Shown in pieces: positions 47,053-56,138 of a stretch of 64,000 nt of DNA. Position 1 is the stretch's first letter, and every line of letters begins with the position of its first letter. Both the position numbers and the translations under genes were made by a program. The DNA is from Paenibacillus sp. USDA918EY (lineage in GTDB: Bacteria; Bacillota; Bacilli; Paenibacillales; Paenibacillaceae), in contig NZ_WTWY01000007.1 in the NCBI RefSeq assembly GCF_009870825.1, positions 124,001 through 188,000 on the forward strand. The letters are read 5' to 3'. The notes under the pieces were generated by a model. The model was not told where the DNA came from. It did not search any database and saw nothing but the letters and a program-made list of their open reading frames with translations.

Positions 47053-48126
47053 ATGAACCTTCAATTTCTATATCACGAATACTTAAACGTAAAATTCAAC
47101 AGAGGATTGCCGTCCGTTCAAACGGCCCCCTTCGCGTACTGCCGCTGCGAAGACGACAGGGCGGAATTGGTTTTCGCCGATCATAAACATGAGTCTTTTG
47201 CGGAGTGGATGTACGAGTTGCAGCCGAGAGACCCCAATTATGCCCTGAACCCGGACTGGAGGCCCGTGCTCTCGGATTCCTTTTCACAACTGGATGTATA
47301 TGACGAACTGATCTTATATTATCTGTTGTTTACCATCAACGCGACGACATCCATTGCCCAACTCAATCCGTATAACGCAATGAACGATTTTATGAAGAAC
47401 TATTGCTTTTTTCAGCTAACGCAAGTGTCGGATGCCGCCCGGTTGAAGGATGAACAGAAACAACAATTAAGGGATTTTTTCTTCTTTTTTTACCTTTACG
47501 CGCACCCGGTGAATGAGGAGACCCTATACGCTTTTTCCTTTCGCGGGCAAGATTTGGTTCATACGAAAACCGATATCAATGTAGAGCGCTATTTTTCCGC
47601 ATACCACGATTACTACATCGCGAACTTCGACAAGTACAGGGGTCAAATAGGCATATTCCCGCATGAAATACAGGCCTGTAAAAATCTCACTATGGAGCTG
47701 TTGAAGGCCATAGAGGGTAAATCGGCCAAGTTGTCCATGCCGACGGAAGAAGGTCTGGGGGACGTGCTGCGACTGGTCAATGACGTTGATGTTTTGATGC
47801 AAATTTACTCCGAAAATAAAACGATATTATTTGGCATCATGAAGGACTTTCTCTCCGCCAATCGCCCGACTCCATATCAGGATCATTGCTTCAGCACCTT
47901 GCTGCAAAATTACGTTTGTTACATCCTATATTTTAAGTTCGACGAAATGAATGATCTGGTGGACTTTTTCAAAGATACTCCGGCTTTATGCAAAGCGATC
48001 ATCAACAAGATCTTTGCCGATACCATCTTTCTTCAGAAAATCATGAGGCAAAGCGGCATCAATATTACCGAGTATAAGAACGTGGTCGAGTTTTTTGGAG
48101 AAGAAGCCAAAAGGATTTATCTGTAA
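47053..48126 (+). CDS. Uncharacterised protein, 357 aa
   Basis: I do not recognise this protein. It is soluble, rich in Phe and Tyr, and appears all-helical after residue 85, with a notable 'QLRDFFFFFYLYAHP' segment near the middle. No signal peptide or membrane helix. Codon use is somewhat more AT-rich than its neighbours, which could point to acquisition. It is followed after 30 bases by another uncharacterised gene on the same strand, so the pair may be an operon. Confidence 0.7.
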   Translation: MNLQFLYHEYLNVKFNRGLPSVQTAPFAYCRCEDDRAELVFADHKHESFAEWMYELQPRDPNYALNPDWRPVLSDSFSQLDVYDELILYYLLFTINATTSIAQLNPYNAMNDFMKNYCFFQLTQVSDAARLKDEQKQQLRDFFFFFYLYAHPVNEETLYAFSFRGQDLVHTKTDINVERYFSAYHDYYIANFDKYRGQIGIFPHEIQACKNLTMELLKAIEGKSAKLSMPTEEGLGDVLRLVNDVDVLMQIYSENKTILFGIMKDFLSANRPTPYQDHCFSTLLQNYVCYILYFKFDEMNDLVDFFKDTPALCKAIINKIFADTIFLQKIMRQSGINITEYKNVVEFFGEEAKRIYL

Positions 48127-48156
48127 CCTGAATAAGCTTGGGAGCGTTATTTTACC

Positions 48157-49479
48157 GTGGGGAGTAAAAATGAATCGAAAAGGAGGGTTACCACCATCCC
48201 TAAATTCAGAAAGGCCAAATATTGGATACCAGCCGCCGCATTCCTCCTGATACTGGCGCTCTGCGCCGCGTGGTTGTCAAAAGGAACGGGAACGGGGAAA
48301 AGCACCGGCCCAGGTAAGGATGCCATGGATACCAAAGCGGTTTCCAAGACCGAAAACGCCTCGTTTAAGATAAAAAGATTAAATGACGACTTGTTTAAAT
48401 GGTTCCACAGCCTCGATCGGGCGAGCAATTTTGCCGGGTTTGATTTTAAAGTTCCGGATTACCTCCCCAAAGGTTACCAACTTGAGAATATCGATTTGAG
48501 CAAGTCCTTTTCGAATGCCGACAGGACGGATCTGCTTGATGTCGTCTCCATCCGATTCGTGTCCCAATTCGGTAGCAAAAACGAACAAATCGTCGAAATG
48601 CTGGCGGTCAAAGGGAAAGGCAGTATGCTGGAGCACGGTTCGCTGTGGGGAGCCCCGCGCATCCGACAAGCAACAACGACACCTCCTTTCCTTCAAGAGG
48701 ACGTTGCGATCGGCCACGTCAAAGGCATGTTATTCTCGAAGACGCAGGGCTCCGAGCGCAAGCCGGGAGGAGCCAGGAGTTTCGTATGGCAGGATGGCGG
48801 CGTCACGTATGCAATCAATTACTATGCCGAAAACGACGCCTCGAAAGAAAGAATCCAGCGCCGTGGCGGGATCCTCACGCATGAAGAACTGGCGCAAGTC
48901 GTGCTATCCTTCGTATTCCCGCAGCAAACCCGGCATGTTCGTTACGATGGCGAGGGAAATTCATTTCCTCTGTATGACGAAACGGATTTGAACGCAGCGA
49001 AAAATATCCTAGGCGTTCCGTTGAAGTTCCCGACCGATTTGCCGGATACGCAGTTTACGTTGAGCAATTCGATTTTGTTGCGGACGAACGATCAAAACAC
49101 CGGGTACGCGTTCAGGCAATCGGCGGATGCGCTGTGGAACATTTATCGTCCACCGTACAATTCCACCATTTACGATCTGAACGACGAACTTTGGTTTTAC
49201 CAGAGCAAGACGCCCCTTTTGGACACGGACAAGCTTGCATACCTTCGTAAGCTGCAAATCAATGGCGTTGAAATTTCGGCTTACGCCGACAACAAACACG
49301 TCTACTTTAAGCCCTACTATTCCGAACCGTCGAAAATAAAAAGCCGAACCCTCTATTTGTGGAAGCAAGACGGTGTCTGTTATTCCGCAGTGTTTCTTGG
49401 TCTTGACCAACACCAGGAAAAAAACCTGAAGGCTTTGGTGCTGGCTCCTTACCGCCAAACCAATGCCTTACCGGGATGA
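48157..49479 (+). CDS. Membrane-anchored protein with two DUF4367-like modules
   Basis: 440 residues: basic N-terminus, one membrane helix (about 23-41), a low-complexity Gly/Thr/Lys stalk, then two similar extracytoplasmic modules (about 90-250, starting 'FDFKVPDYLPKGYQLENIDL', and about 275-432, 'ILGVPLKFPTDLPDTQFTL'). DUF4367 domains are common on anti-sigma-type or sporulation membrane proteins, role unknown. Start uncertain: GTG is used, but the best ribosome site (AAAAGGAGG, 48178-48186) lies inside the frame with no ATG/GTG/TTG at proper distance, and a 26-codon ORF in another frame starts at 48170. Confidence 0.65.
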   Translation: MGSKNESKRRVTTIPKFRKAKYWIPAAAFLLILALCAAWLSKGTGTGKSTGPGKDAMDTKAVSKTENASFKIKRLNDDLFKWFHSLDRASNFAGFDFKVPDYLPKGYQLENIDLSKSFSNADRTDLLDVVSIRFVSQFGSKNEQIVEMLAVKGKGSMLEHGSLWGAPRIRQATTTPPFLQEDVAIGHVKGMLFSKTQGSERKPGGARSFVWQDGGVTYAINYYAENDASKERIQRRGGILTHEELAQVVLSFVFPQQTRHVRYDGEGNSFPLYDETDLNAAKNILGVPLKFPTDLPDTQFTLSNSILLRTNDQNTGYAFRQSADALWNIYRPPYNSTIYDLNDELWFYQSKTPLLDTDKLAYLRKLQINGVEISAYADNKHVYFKPYYSEPSKIKSRTLYLWKQDGVCYSAVFLGLDQHQEKNLKALVLAPYRQTNALPG

Positions 49480-49615
49480 TTCACAACCGCCGTGCATTTT
49501 GTCCGAGCTAACCGTTCGTTCGATTGACCGTTCATATGTCCAATCCGTCACATTCAAATGCACCCCGTTCGTAGTACAGGATTTACGGATTACGGGTCCA
49601 TTTGAACCGTACGAA

Positions 49616-49653
49616 AACAACCTTTGCCGACCGTCAAGTCAGCAAAGGTTGTT
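49616..49653. terminator. Bidirectional intrinsic terminator
   Basis: AACAACCTTTGC and GCAAAGGTTGTT arms, 14-base loop, with T-rich flanks on both sides; it serves the plus-strand gene before it and the helD transcript from the other side. Confidence 0.85.
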
Positions 49654-49766
49654 TCTTGTTCCTTGTCACATCAATACGTCATTTTCGGCATATATGCAAT
49701 CAACGTTGTCGCTCCCGCACGGGTCATACACCGAATTGAACGTTGGTGCCCGCCACACCCACGCTC

Positions 49767-52184
49767 TTATTGCTCCACCTCATACAAGGACGGATCCGCC
49801 CCTTGAATGAACGGCGTCCACTCTCCTTCTGCAAAAAGCAGAAGCCGGTGCATGGCACGCGTGCATGCCGTATAAAACAGCTTGCGCTCACTTTCCCGAT
49901 GATACGTCTGCGAAGAGGCGTCGTAGATAAGAACGGCATCGAATTCAACGCCCTTGGCGAGATAGACGGGGAGAATCAGCGTCCCCTTCTCGAAGTTGGG
50001 CGTATTCTTCGTCACAAGCTTCAGCCCGTGGCACCCCTGCGACGTCAAAAGATCAAAAGCTTCCTTGCTTTCGGCTGCCGTCTTCGTAACGATCCCGATG
50101 GAGGTAAAGCCCTCCTCTTGAAGAACTGCAAGGTGCTCGGCAATCCGCTTCACCCGCTTCTCCCCGCTCTCTACCTTAGAGAGGAGCGGTTTCCTGCCGC
50201 TTCGTTCAAACGGCACGATTTCCCCTGCGTTCGGCAGCACAGGTTTCGTGAATTCCACGATTTCCTTGGTTGACCGGTAACTGCGAACCAGGCGAAAGAG
50301 GGTCGTTTCGGATTCGCCATAAAGCCCGATGAGCGGCGAATCCTCGCCGTGCAGCTCCGTCGACTGGGCAAAAATGGCCTGACCGAAATCGCCGAGCACC
50401 GTCATGCGGGCACGGGGAAACAACCTTTTAAGGAATTCATATTGAAACATCGAATAATCCTGGCCCTCGTCGACGAATACATGCCGGATTTCGGTGTTTG
50501 TGCGGACGCCTTCGATAAGCTCTTTCAAATACAGGTACGGCGTCGCATCCTCATAGAACAGCTCATGCCGTTCAAGCTTATCCCTGGTCTGCCCGCAAAT
50601 TTCCGTCCAAAGTGAAGGGATTTCGGCTGCATCCGTCATCGTTTTAAATGCATCATCATTTTCGAACAGTTGAAGGTACAACCCTACCATATCAATAAAC
50701 AACATCCGCTTCACGCTTCGCTTGAGCGGTTTAAATTGCTCTTTTACGATCATCCGCCGCAGCAGTTGTTCCTCCCGATCGGCGTAGTCGAAGTCGCCTT
50801 CATCCGGCCTGCGCTCGCCTTGCAGTCTTTCACGGACTTCTTCATATTGCTCGGCGAAGTCAAAAACGCCTCTCTCTTTGTGCAGTTGTTGATATGCTTC
50901 GGCGTATTGATCTTTGTCGAGGTAATCAAGCTCCTCCTGCACCCAAAGCGCCTCCCGCTCCTTGCTCTCCAGCGAAGCCAGCTCGCGCAGCAGCCATTCC
51001 TGCAGCATTGCAATGCGGTTGGTCATGCGGATGGAAGGGTCATAGCCGTAAAACTTGGATTTCATTTGCTTCGCGGTGATCAGATCGCGGTCCCGAAAGC
51101 GAATGCTTGTGAACAGCATGCCCTCCCGCTCCAACCAATGGGCATAATGTTGAAGGGCATGAAGGAAGTCGACGGATGCCTTGTATTGGATCCCTTTTAA
51201 CCGGGCCTCGTACCCTTGCGCCGATTGTTCCGTAAGCAAATATTCCATTTGATCGAAAGGATCTTCCAGGCGAAACGTTCTGCCAAACCAGTAGTCAAGG
51301 TATTCCTGGAACGTCGTCTGCTGCATGTTTTCTTCGCCGAGCTCGGGGAGAACGGTCGAAACATAGCTGTTAAACATCGGATTCGGCGAAAACAGAACGA
51401 TTTGATCGGCTTTGAGCCGCTCGCGGTGTTTATACAGCAGGTACGCTACCCGCTGCAGCGCCGCCGAGGTCTTCCCGCTTCCGGCCGCCCCCTGCACGAT
51501 GAGCATCCGGCTTTTGTCCTCGCGGATAATGGCGTTTTGCTCCTTTTGGATCGTCGCGACGATGCTTTTCATCTGATTGTCCGCGCCCTTGCCGAGCACC
51601 TGTTGCAGCAGTTCGTCGCCGATCGTCAGGCTCGTGTCGAACACGTTCTGCAATTTGCCCTCGCGAATCTGATACTGCCGTTTCAGCTTCATCTTGCCGG
51701 AGACGTGTCCAACCGGCGTATCGTACCCGGCTTCTCCCGGGGAATAATCGTAATACATGCTCGCAACCGGCGTACGCCAGTCATAAATCAGAAAACTCAT
51801 GCCGTCCGAATCGACGAAGGAGGACACGCCAATATAGATTTGCTCGGTAAAACTCAAGCCATCTTCATGGAAGTCGATGCGTCCAAAATAAGGTGACGGC
51901 AGCAGCCGTTTCATGTTTTTCCATTGCTGCACGCGCAGCCGGTGGCTCCGCTCCCGCTCGGACAACAAAGCTTCCTGCTGCCGGATACTATAGAAGGTCT
52001 CTTCAAAGTCTTCGTCCGTGCTTGTGTTGACGGTGACCTCCTCCCAAAACTGTTTGCGGATGTCCGTCACCTGACCATGCAGCCCGACCACTTCCGGCTC
52101 CAGTTCGGCAATTCTCGCTTGCAGCTTTTCCGTAACCGCATCCAGCCGCTCCTGCTCCTGCTTCCAATCCTCCGCGTTGATCAT
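49767..52184 (-). CDS. helD: RNA polymerase recycling motor ATPase HelD
   Basis: UvrD/Rep-like superfamily 1 ATPase that releases stalled RNA polymerase, 805 residues. N-terminal coiled coil (about 1-90, the arm that enters the polymerase secondary channel), Walker A 'VQGAAGSGKTSAALQRVAYLLY', Walker B-type 'HVFVDEGQDYS', 'VRSYRSTKEI' and C-terminal 'LLFAEGEWTPFI'. Length fits the Bacillus class. The ATG used (MINAEDWKQEQ) has AGGAGTG upstream and is preferred over one 17 codons earlier. Confidence 0.92.
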   Translation of the reverse strand: MINAEDWKQEQERLDAVTEKLQARIAELEPEVVGLHGQVTDIRKQFWEEVTVNTSTDEDFEETFYSIRQQEALLSERERSHRLRVQQWKNMKRLLPSPYFGRIDFHEDGLSFTEQIYIGVSSFVDSDGMSFLIYDWRTPVASMYYDYSPGEAGYDTPVGHVSGKMKLKRQYQIREGKLQNVFDTSLTIGDELLQQVLGKGADNQMKSIVATIQKEQNAIIREDKSRMLIVQGAAGSGKTSAALQRVAYLLYKHRERLKADQIVLFSPNPMFNSYVSTVLPELGEENMQQTTFQEYLDYWFGRTFRLEDPFDQMEYLLTEQSAQGYEARLKGIQYKASVDFLHALQHYAHWLEREGMLFTSIRFRDRDLITAKQMKSKFYGYDPSIRMTNRIAMLQEWLLRELASLESKEREALWVQEELDYLDKDQYAEAYQQLHKERGVFDFAEQYEEVRERLQGERRPDEGDFDYADREEQLLRRMIVKEQFKPLKRSVKRMLFIDMVGLYLQLFENDDAFKTMTDAAEIPSLWTEICGQTRDKLERHELFYEDATPYLYLKELIEGVRTNTEIRHVFVDEGQDYSMFQYEFLKRLFPRARMTVLGDFGQAIFAQSTELHGEDSPLIGLYGESETTLFRLVRSYRSTKEIVEFTKPVLPNAGEIVPFERSGRKPLLSKVESGEKRVKRIAEHLAVLQEEGFTSIGIVTKTAAESKEAFDLLTSQGCHGLKLVTKNTPNFEKGTLILPVYLAKGVEFDAVLIYDASSQTYHRESERKLFYTACTRAMHRLLLFAEGEWTPFIQGADPSLYEVEQ

Positions 52185-52228
52185 CTTCCGCCACACTCCT
52201 TCATTCGAATTTGGTGAAAAAAGAATGT

Positions 52229-52394
52229 TTGACAAATCCCAATGTCCTGTGATAAGATTAAAGTGTAAATAAGATGGGATATCTATGGTGATTTTAAAGA
52301 CATTGACAGTTCTTTAATCATATCATAGTGTCTTTTTGCGCGCAACTTTATTTAGTTATAAGATAACCCCGGCAGAATCTGCCGGGGTTTTTTT
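52229..52394 (+). ncRNA. Candidate small RNA unit divergent from helD
   Basis: Two plus-strand TTGACA elements (52229-52234 with TAAGAT 18 bases on; 52303-52308 with TAGTGT 17 bases on) precede a strong plus-strand terminator (52367-52394). No open reading frame lies between. Transcripts of about 60 or 135 nt are predicted. It shares the region with the helD promoter. Confidence 0.4.
52367..52394 (+). terminator. Strong orphan intrinsic terminator
   Basis: CCCCGGCAG-AAT-CTGCCGGGG followed by TTTTTTT. Orientation is plus-strand, although the flanking genes are both on the minus strand. Confidence 0.85.
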
Positions 52395-52414
52395 GCGGTT
52401 TAAAATCCAAGACT

Positions 52415-52435
52415 GCTTGGAGCTCGGCTCCAAGC
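52415..52435. repeat. Perfect inverted repeat in the helD/UDG gap
   Basis: GCTTGGAGC-TCG-GCTCCAAGC, 9-pair arms. No T tract on either side; role unknown. Confidence 0.5.
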
Positions 52436-52582
52436 GCTTGCATCATAAACGAGTGTCGTGGCTTGATTCGAACTCCTGTTGAATTTGAATACGCGATGCA
52501 AGAGCCCTATAAGACAAGCTGAGTGTGTTCCCGATGATTTTCGGAGGGTTTTGGGCCAAAACACGGAGGGAATCGGGAATGG

Positions 52583-53179
52583 CTATTCCCGCGCTGTTTT
52601 TTCCTCCCACTTCTCCTTCAAAGCTTTCAAATCCTCGACGAAAAACCTTAGTAAATTGGGCCTCCTTCTTACTGCCAACGGATGATAGGTGAATCCGATC
52701 GGCATACCCCCGAACTTGTGCCAGTTCCCTCTCAACTCTTTGACGGTGGCATTCTCCTGCTGCGGGAACAATGCTGCCGCAACGGCATTCCCAAAGCCGA
52801 ACAATACCGATGGCTGCTTTTGAAGGAGCTGCAATTGCAGATGGGAAAGGCATGCCGCTCGGGTCGCGGGTTTATTGTAAGCACGGATTGGGCGGCGTTT
52901 GAGCAAATAAGTGACATAAACCGCGTGGGTATCCATCCCCGCTTCCCTCATCCCGAGTTGGAGAGTTTCCCGCGTGCCGCACAAGAACGGATTTCCTTCC
53001 CGGTCCTCCCGGGCTCCCGGATTATCAAGGATCAACATCAGCGAGCTTTCCGGATTGCCTTCCCCCCAGATGATGCGATTCCGCTGTTTGAATAGTTCGC
53101 AACGTTCACAATGTTGAGTACTTTCTGGAGCTTGCTCTTCAGGCAAGATGACACAGGGATGACCCATTTCCGTCGTCAT
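52583..53179 (-). CDS. Divergent uracil-DNA glycosylase family protein
   Basis: 198 residues with the layout of family 4/5 UDGs: paired cysteines Cys24 and Cys27 (HCERCELF), 'NPGAREDREGNPF' in place of GEAPG motif A, 'YVTYLLKRRPIRAYNKP' where the family has a Cys before Arg-Pro, Cys110, and His-Pro of motif B in 'FTYHPLAVRR'. One of the four iron-sulfur cysteines is therefore Arg here. It may have changed specificity or lost base excision. Start chosen at the ATG with AAGGAAGGG upstream; the frame continues 72 codons earlier. Confidence 0.75.
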   Translation of the reverse strand: MTTEMGHPCVILPEEQAPESTQHCERCELFKQRNRIIWGEGNPESSLMLILDNPGAREDREGNPFLCGTRETLQLGMREAGMDTHAVYVTYLLKRRPIRAYNKPATRAACLSHLQLQLLQKQPSVLFGFGNAVAAALFPQQENATVKELRGNWHKFGGMPIGFTYHPLAVRRRPNLLRFFVEDLKALKEKWEEKTARE

Positions 53180-53417
53180 GCATATCCCTTCCTTTCTATT
53201 GCACGACATGATTCCATTATGCCCAGTTATCGAAGTAGGCTGTCCGTTGATTTTCTTGAGAAGCCGGCAAGACCCGAAAAAACGTACCCTCAACCCAAAA
53301 AATGATGCCTGTTCTTCCGAATGCGGTATTCGATAGAATGAAGATGGCTCCATCTGTAAGCGTTTTCTTACCCACTCAACCAGCTGGAGCTCCAATATTT
53401 TTTAAGGGGGGGTATTT

Positions 53418-56048
53418 ATGAAGCGATCTTACGCTACGGAAAGGCTGTTTAGGAAAAAGGCAGTGAGTCTGTTCCTTGGGATCTTGATGCTGGCCGGCGT
53501 CGGCCTATGGCCAACTTCGCAGGTTCAAGCTGCCGGGACGGCCGGAACCACCATTACCTCGATGTCTTATTTTTCGGCATCAGACGGACCCGTCATCACA
53601 AAATCGGGGGTTGGCCAGGCCAGCTACGGTTTTGTCATGCCCGTATTCAACGGGGGCTCCGCCACCTGGAATGATGTGGCCCAAGACTTGGGCGTCAAGG
53701 TGAAAGTAAACGGCAACTGGGTCGATATCGACAGCGTCGGCAGCTTTGTTTATAACCAGAACTGGGGGCACTGGAACGACGGCGGCTTTACCGGCTATTG
53801 GTTTACCCTCTCCGCGACGACCAATATTCAGCTGTACTCCAAAGCGAATGGGGTTACTCTGGACTACACCCTCGTTTTTGAAAACATCAACAAAACTACC
53901 ATTACGGCGATGACCCCGACGCAAGGGCCGCAAATTACGGCGGGTTTTACGGGCGGTGCCGGGTTTACCTATCCGGTTTTCAACAATGACCCGTCCATTA
54001 CCTATGAAGCTGTCGCGGATGATTTGAAAGTGTTAGTGAAGCCTGTAAACAGCAGCGAATGGGTCGACATCGACAACAATGCAGCCAGCGGTTGGATCTA
54101 TGATCAGAACTTCGGCCAATTCACCGACGGAGGCGGCGGTTATTGGTTTACCGTCAAGGAATCGATCAACGTCAAACTCGAATCCAAAACCTCTTCGGCT
54201 AACGTCGTGTATACGATCACCTTTCCCGGTTCCGCGAGAAATTCATTCGTCCTTACGCCTTATGAAGGAACAACCTTTACCGCGGATGCAAACGGGGCCA
54301 TCGGCATCCCGCTGCCTAAAATCGACGGAGGGGCGCCAATCGGCACCGAGCTTGACAAATTCGTATATCAGATCAACATCAACGGGCAATGGGTGGATTT
54401 GGACAATTCGAGTCAGAGCCGATTTGTATATTCAGCGAACGGCTACAATCATATGTCCGATGCCAATCAGTGGGGATATTGGGCCGACTATATCTATGGC
54501 CTATGGTTCCAGCCGATTCAAGAGGACATGCAGATCCGAATCGGCTATCCACTAAATGGACAGGCAGGTGGAAACGTGGGCAACAATTTCGTCAATTACA
54601 CCTTGATCGGCAATCCGGATGCTCCCCGCCCGGACGTCACCGGTCAGGAGGATATTCCGATCGGAACGCCAAGCGATCCGGCCATCGAAGGCATGAATCT
54701 TGTCTGGCAGGATGAATTTAACGGGACCTCGCTTGATCGAAGCAAGTGGAACTATGAAACGGGTTATTATCTCAATGACGATCCCAACACCTGGGGCTGG
54801 GGCAATTCGGAGCTTCAGCATTACACCGACAGCGCGCAAAATGTTTTTGTGCAGGACGGGAAATTAAATATCAGAGCCTTAAACGAGCCGAAATCCTTCC
54901 CGCAGGATCCGAATCGGTATGCCCAATACTCTTCCGGGAAAATAAACACCAAAGACCGTTTTTCCCTCAAGTACGGCCGGGTGGACTTCCGTGCCAAGCT
55001 GCCGACAGGCAGCGGCATCTGGCCTGCGCTCTGGATGCTTCCGCAAGATAATGCGTATGGGACATGGGCATCCTCCGGTGAAATCGATGTGATGGAAGCA
55101 AGAGGACGCTTGCCAGGCGCGACGAGCGGCGCCATCCACTTCGGCGGGCAATGGCCGGCGAACCGGCATCTTTCCGGCGAATATCATTTCCCTGAAGGTC
55201 AAACCTTTGCCAATGACTATCATGTCTATTCCGTGGTCTGGGAAGAGGACAACATAAAATGGTACGTGGACGGCAAGTTCTTCTTTAAAACGACCCGGGA
55301 TCAATGGTATTCCGCGGCAGCGCCGAACAATCCGAACGCACCTTTCGATCAGCCGTTTTACCTTATTATGAACTTGGCGATCGGCGGGGCCTTTGACGGC
55401 GGCCACACCCCGGATCCGTCCGATATCCCTGCAACGATGCAGGTGGACTATGTACGGGTATACAAAGCAGGCCAGGGCGGGCAGAATCCCGGAAACGTGC
55501 CGGTGACCGGCGTCACGGTGAACCCGGCTTCGGCACAGGTAGAAGTCGGACAGAAGGTACAGTTAACCGCCGCTGTGACGCCATCGAACGCAACGAACAA
55601 GCAGGTCAACTGGTCCGCAGCCAATAACGGCATCGCTTCCGTGAGTCAGAACGGCCTCGTGACCGGACTCGCTCCGGGCACGACAACCGTTACGGCGACA
55701 ACCGCCGACGGCAATAAAAAATCCAGCGCCACAATTACCGTTGTGCCCGCGCCGTCCACCGTCATCGTCATCGGCGATGAGGTGAAGGGCCTGAAAAAAA
55801 TCGGCGACGACCTGCTGTTCTATGTCAATGGCGCAACCTTTGCCGATTTGCACTACAAGGTCAACAACGGCGTGCAGCTGAACGTCGCCATGACCCCAAC
55901 GGGGAACGGCAACTATACCTATCCCGTCCAAAACCTGAAGCATGGGGATAAGGTCGAGTACTTCTTTACGTACAACCCGGGGCAAGGGGCGCTGGATACC
56001 CCTTGGCAAACGTACGTTCATGGGGTAACTCAAGGGACGGTAGAGTAA
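53418..56048 (+). CDS. Secreted laminarinase (endo-beta-1,3-glucanase), GH16, multimodular
   Basis: 876 residues. Signal peptide (1-39), three tandem modules of about 115 residues (about 44-155, 160-270, 275-398) each with 'WVDID/WVDLD' and an aromatic 'GYWFT/GLWFQ' core, GH16 catalytic domain (about 425-685) with Glu555, Asp557 and Glu560 in GEIDVME, bacterial Ig-like BIG2 domain (about 695-778) and a C-terminal domain (about 785-870, 'HYKVNNGVQLNVAM', 'DKVEYFFTYNPGQGALDTPWQTY') that I identify as CBM56, a beta-1,3-glucan binder. No SLH repeats, so released. RBS AAGGGGGGG-type. Confidence 0.93.
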   Translation: MKRSYATERLFRKKAVSLFLGILMLAGVGLWPTSQVQAAGTAGTTITSMSYFSASDGPVITKSGVGQASYGFVMPVFNGGSATWNDVAQDLGVKVKVNGNWVDIDSVGSFVYNQNWGHWNDGGFTGYWFTLSATTNIQLYSKANGVTLDYTLVFENINKTTITAMTPTQGPQITAGFTGGAGFTYPVFNNDPSITYEAVADDLKVLVKPVNSSEWVDIDNNAASGWIYDQNFGQFTDGGGGYWFTVKESINVKLESKTSSANVVYTITFPGSARNSFVLTPYEGTTFTADANGAIGIPLPKIDGGAPIGTELDKFVYQININGQWVDLDNSSQSRFVYSANGYNHMSDANQWGYWADYIYGLWFQPIQEDMQIRIGYPLNGQAGGNVGNNFVNYTLIGNPDAPRPDVTGQEDIPIGTPSDPAIEGMNLVWQDEFNGTSLDRSKWNYETGYYLNDDPNTWGWGNSELQHYTDSAQNVFVQDGKLNIRALNEPKSFPQDPNRYAQYSSGKINTKDRFSLKYGRVDFRAKLPTGSGIWPALWMLPQDNAYGTWASSGEIDVMEARGRLPGATSGAIHFGGQWPANRHLSGEYHFPEGQTFANDYHVYSVVWEEDNIKWYVDGKFFFKTTRDQWYSAAAPNNPNAPFDQPFYLIMNLAIGGAFDGGHTPDPSDIPATMQVDYVRVYKAGQGGQNPGNVPVTGVTVNPASAQVEVGQKVQLTAAVTPSNATNKQVNWSAANNGIASVSQNGLVTGLAPGTTTVTATTADGNKKSSATITVVPAPSTVIVIGDEVKGLKKIGDDLLFYVNGATFADLHYKVNNGVQLNVAMTPTGNGNYTYPVQNLKHGDKVEYFFTYNPGQGALDTPWQTYVHGVTQGTVE

Positions 56049-56080
56049 CTCCCCCATAACATGCTCGGAATGCACCTTTA

Positions 56081-56106
56081 GCCGTACGGATGATCCTCCG
56101 TACGGC
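56081..56106 (+). terminator. Hairpin after the laminarinase gene
   Basis: GCCGTACGGA-6-TCCGTACGGC, perfect 10-pair stem. T tract is weak (TATATCGGTTTATT), so it may also stabilise the 3' end. Confidence 0.6.
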
Positions 56107-56138
56107 TATATCGGTTTATTCCGCTTACGACATATGGA

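Noticed and set aside
52440..52580. tRNA-like fragment (TTCGAACTCC) near the UDG-like gene
   Set aside because: Only a T-loop-like stretch; no acceptor stem, anticodon arm or CCA end could be built.
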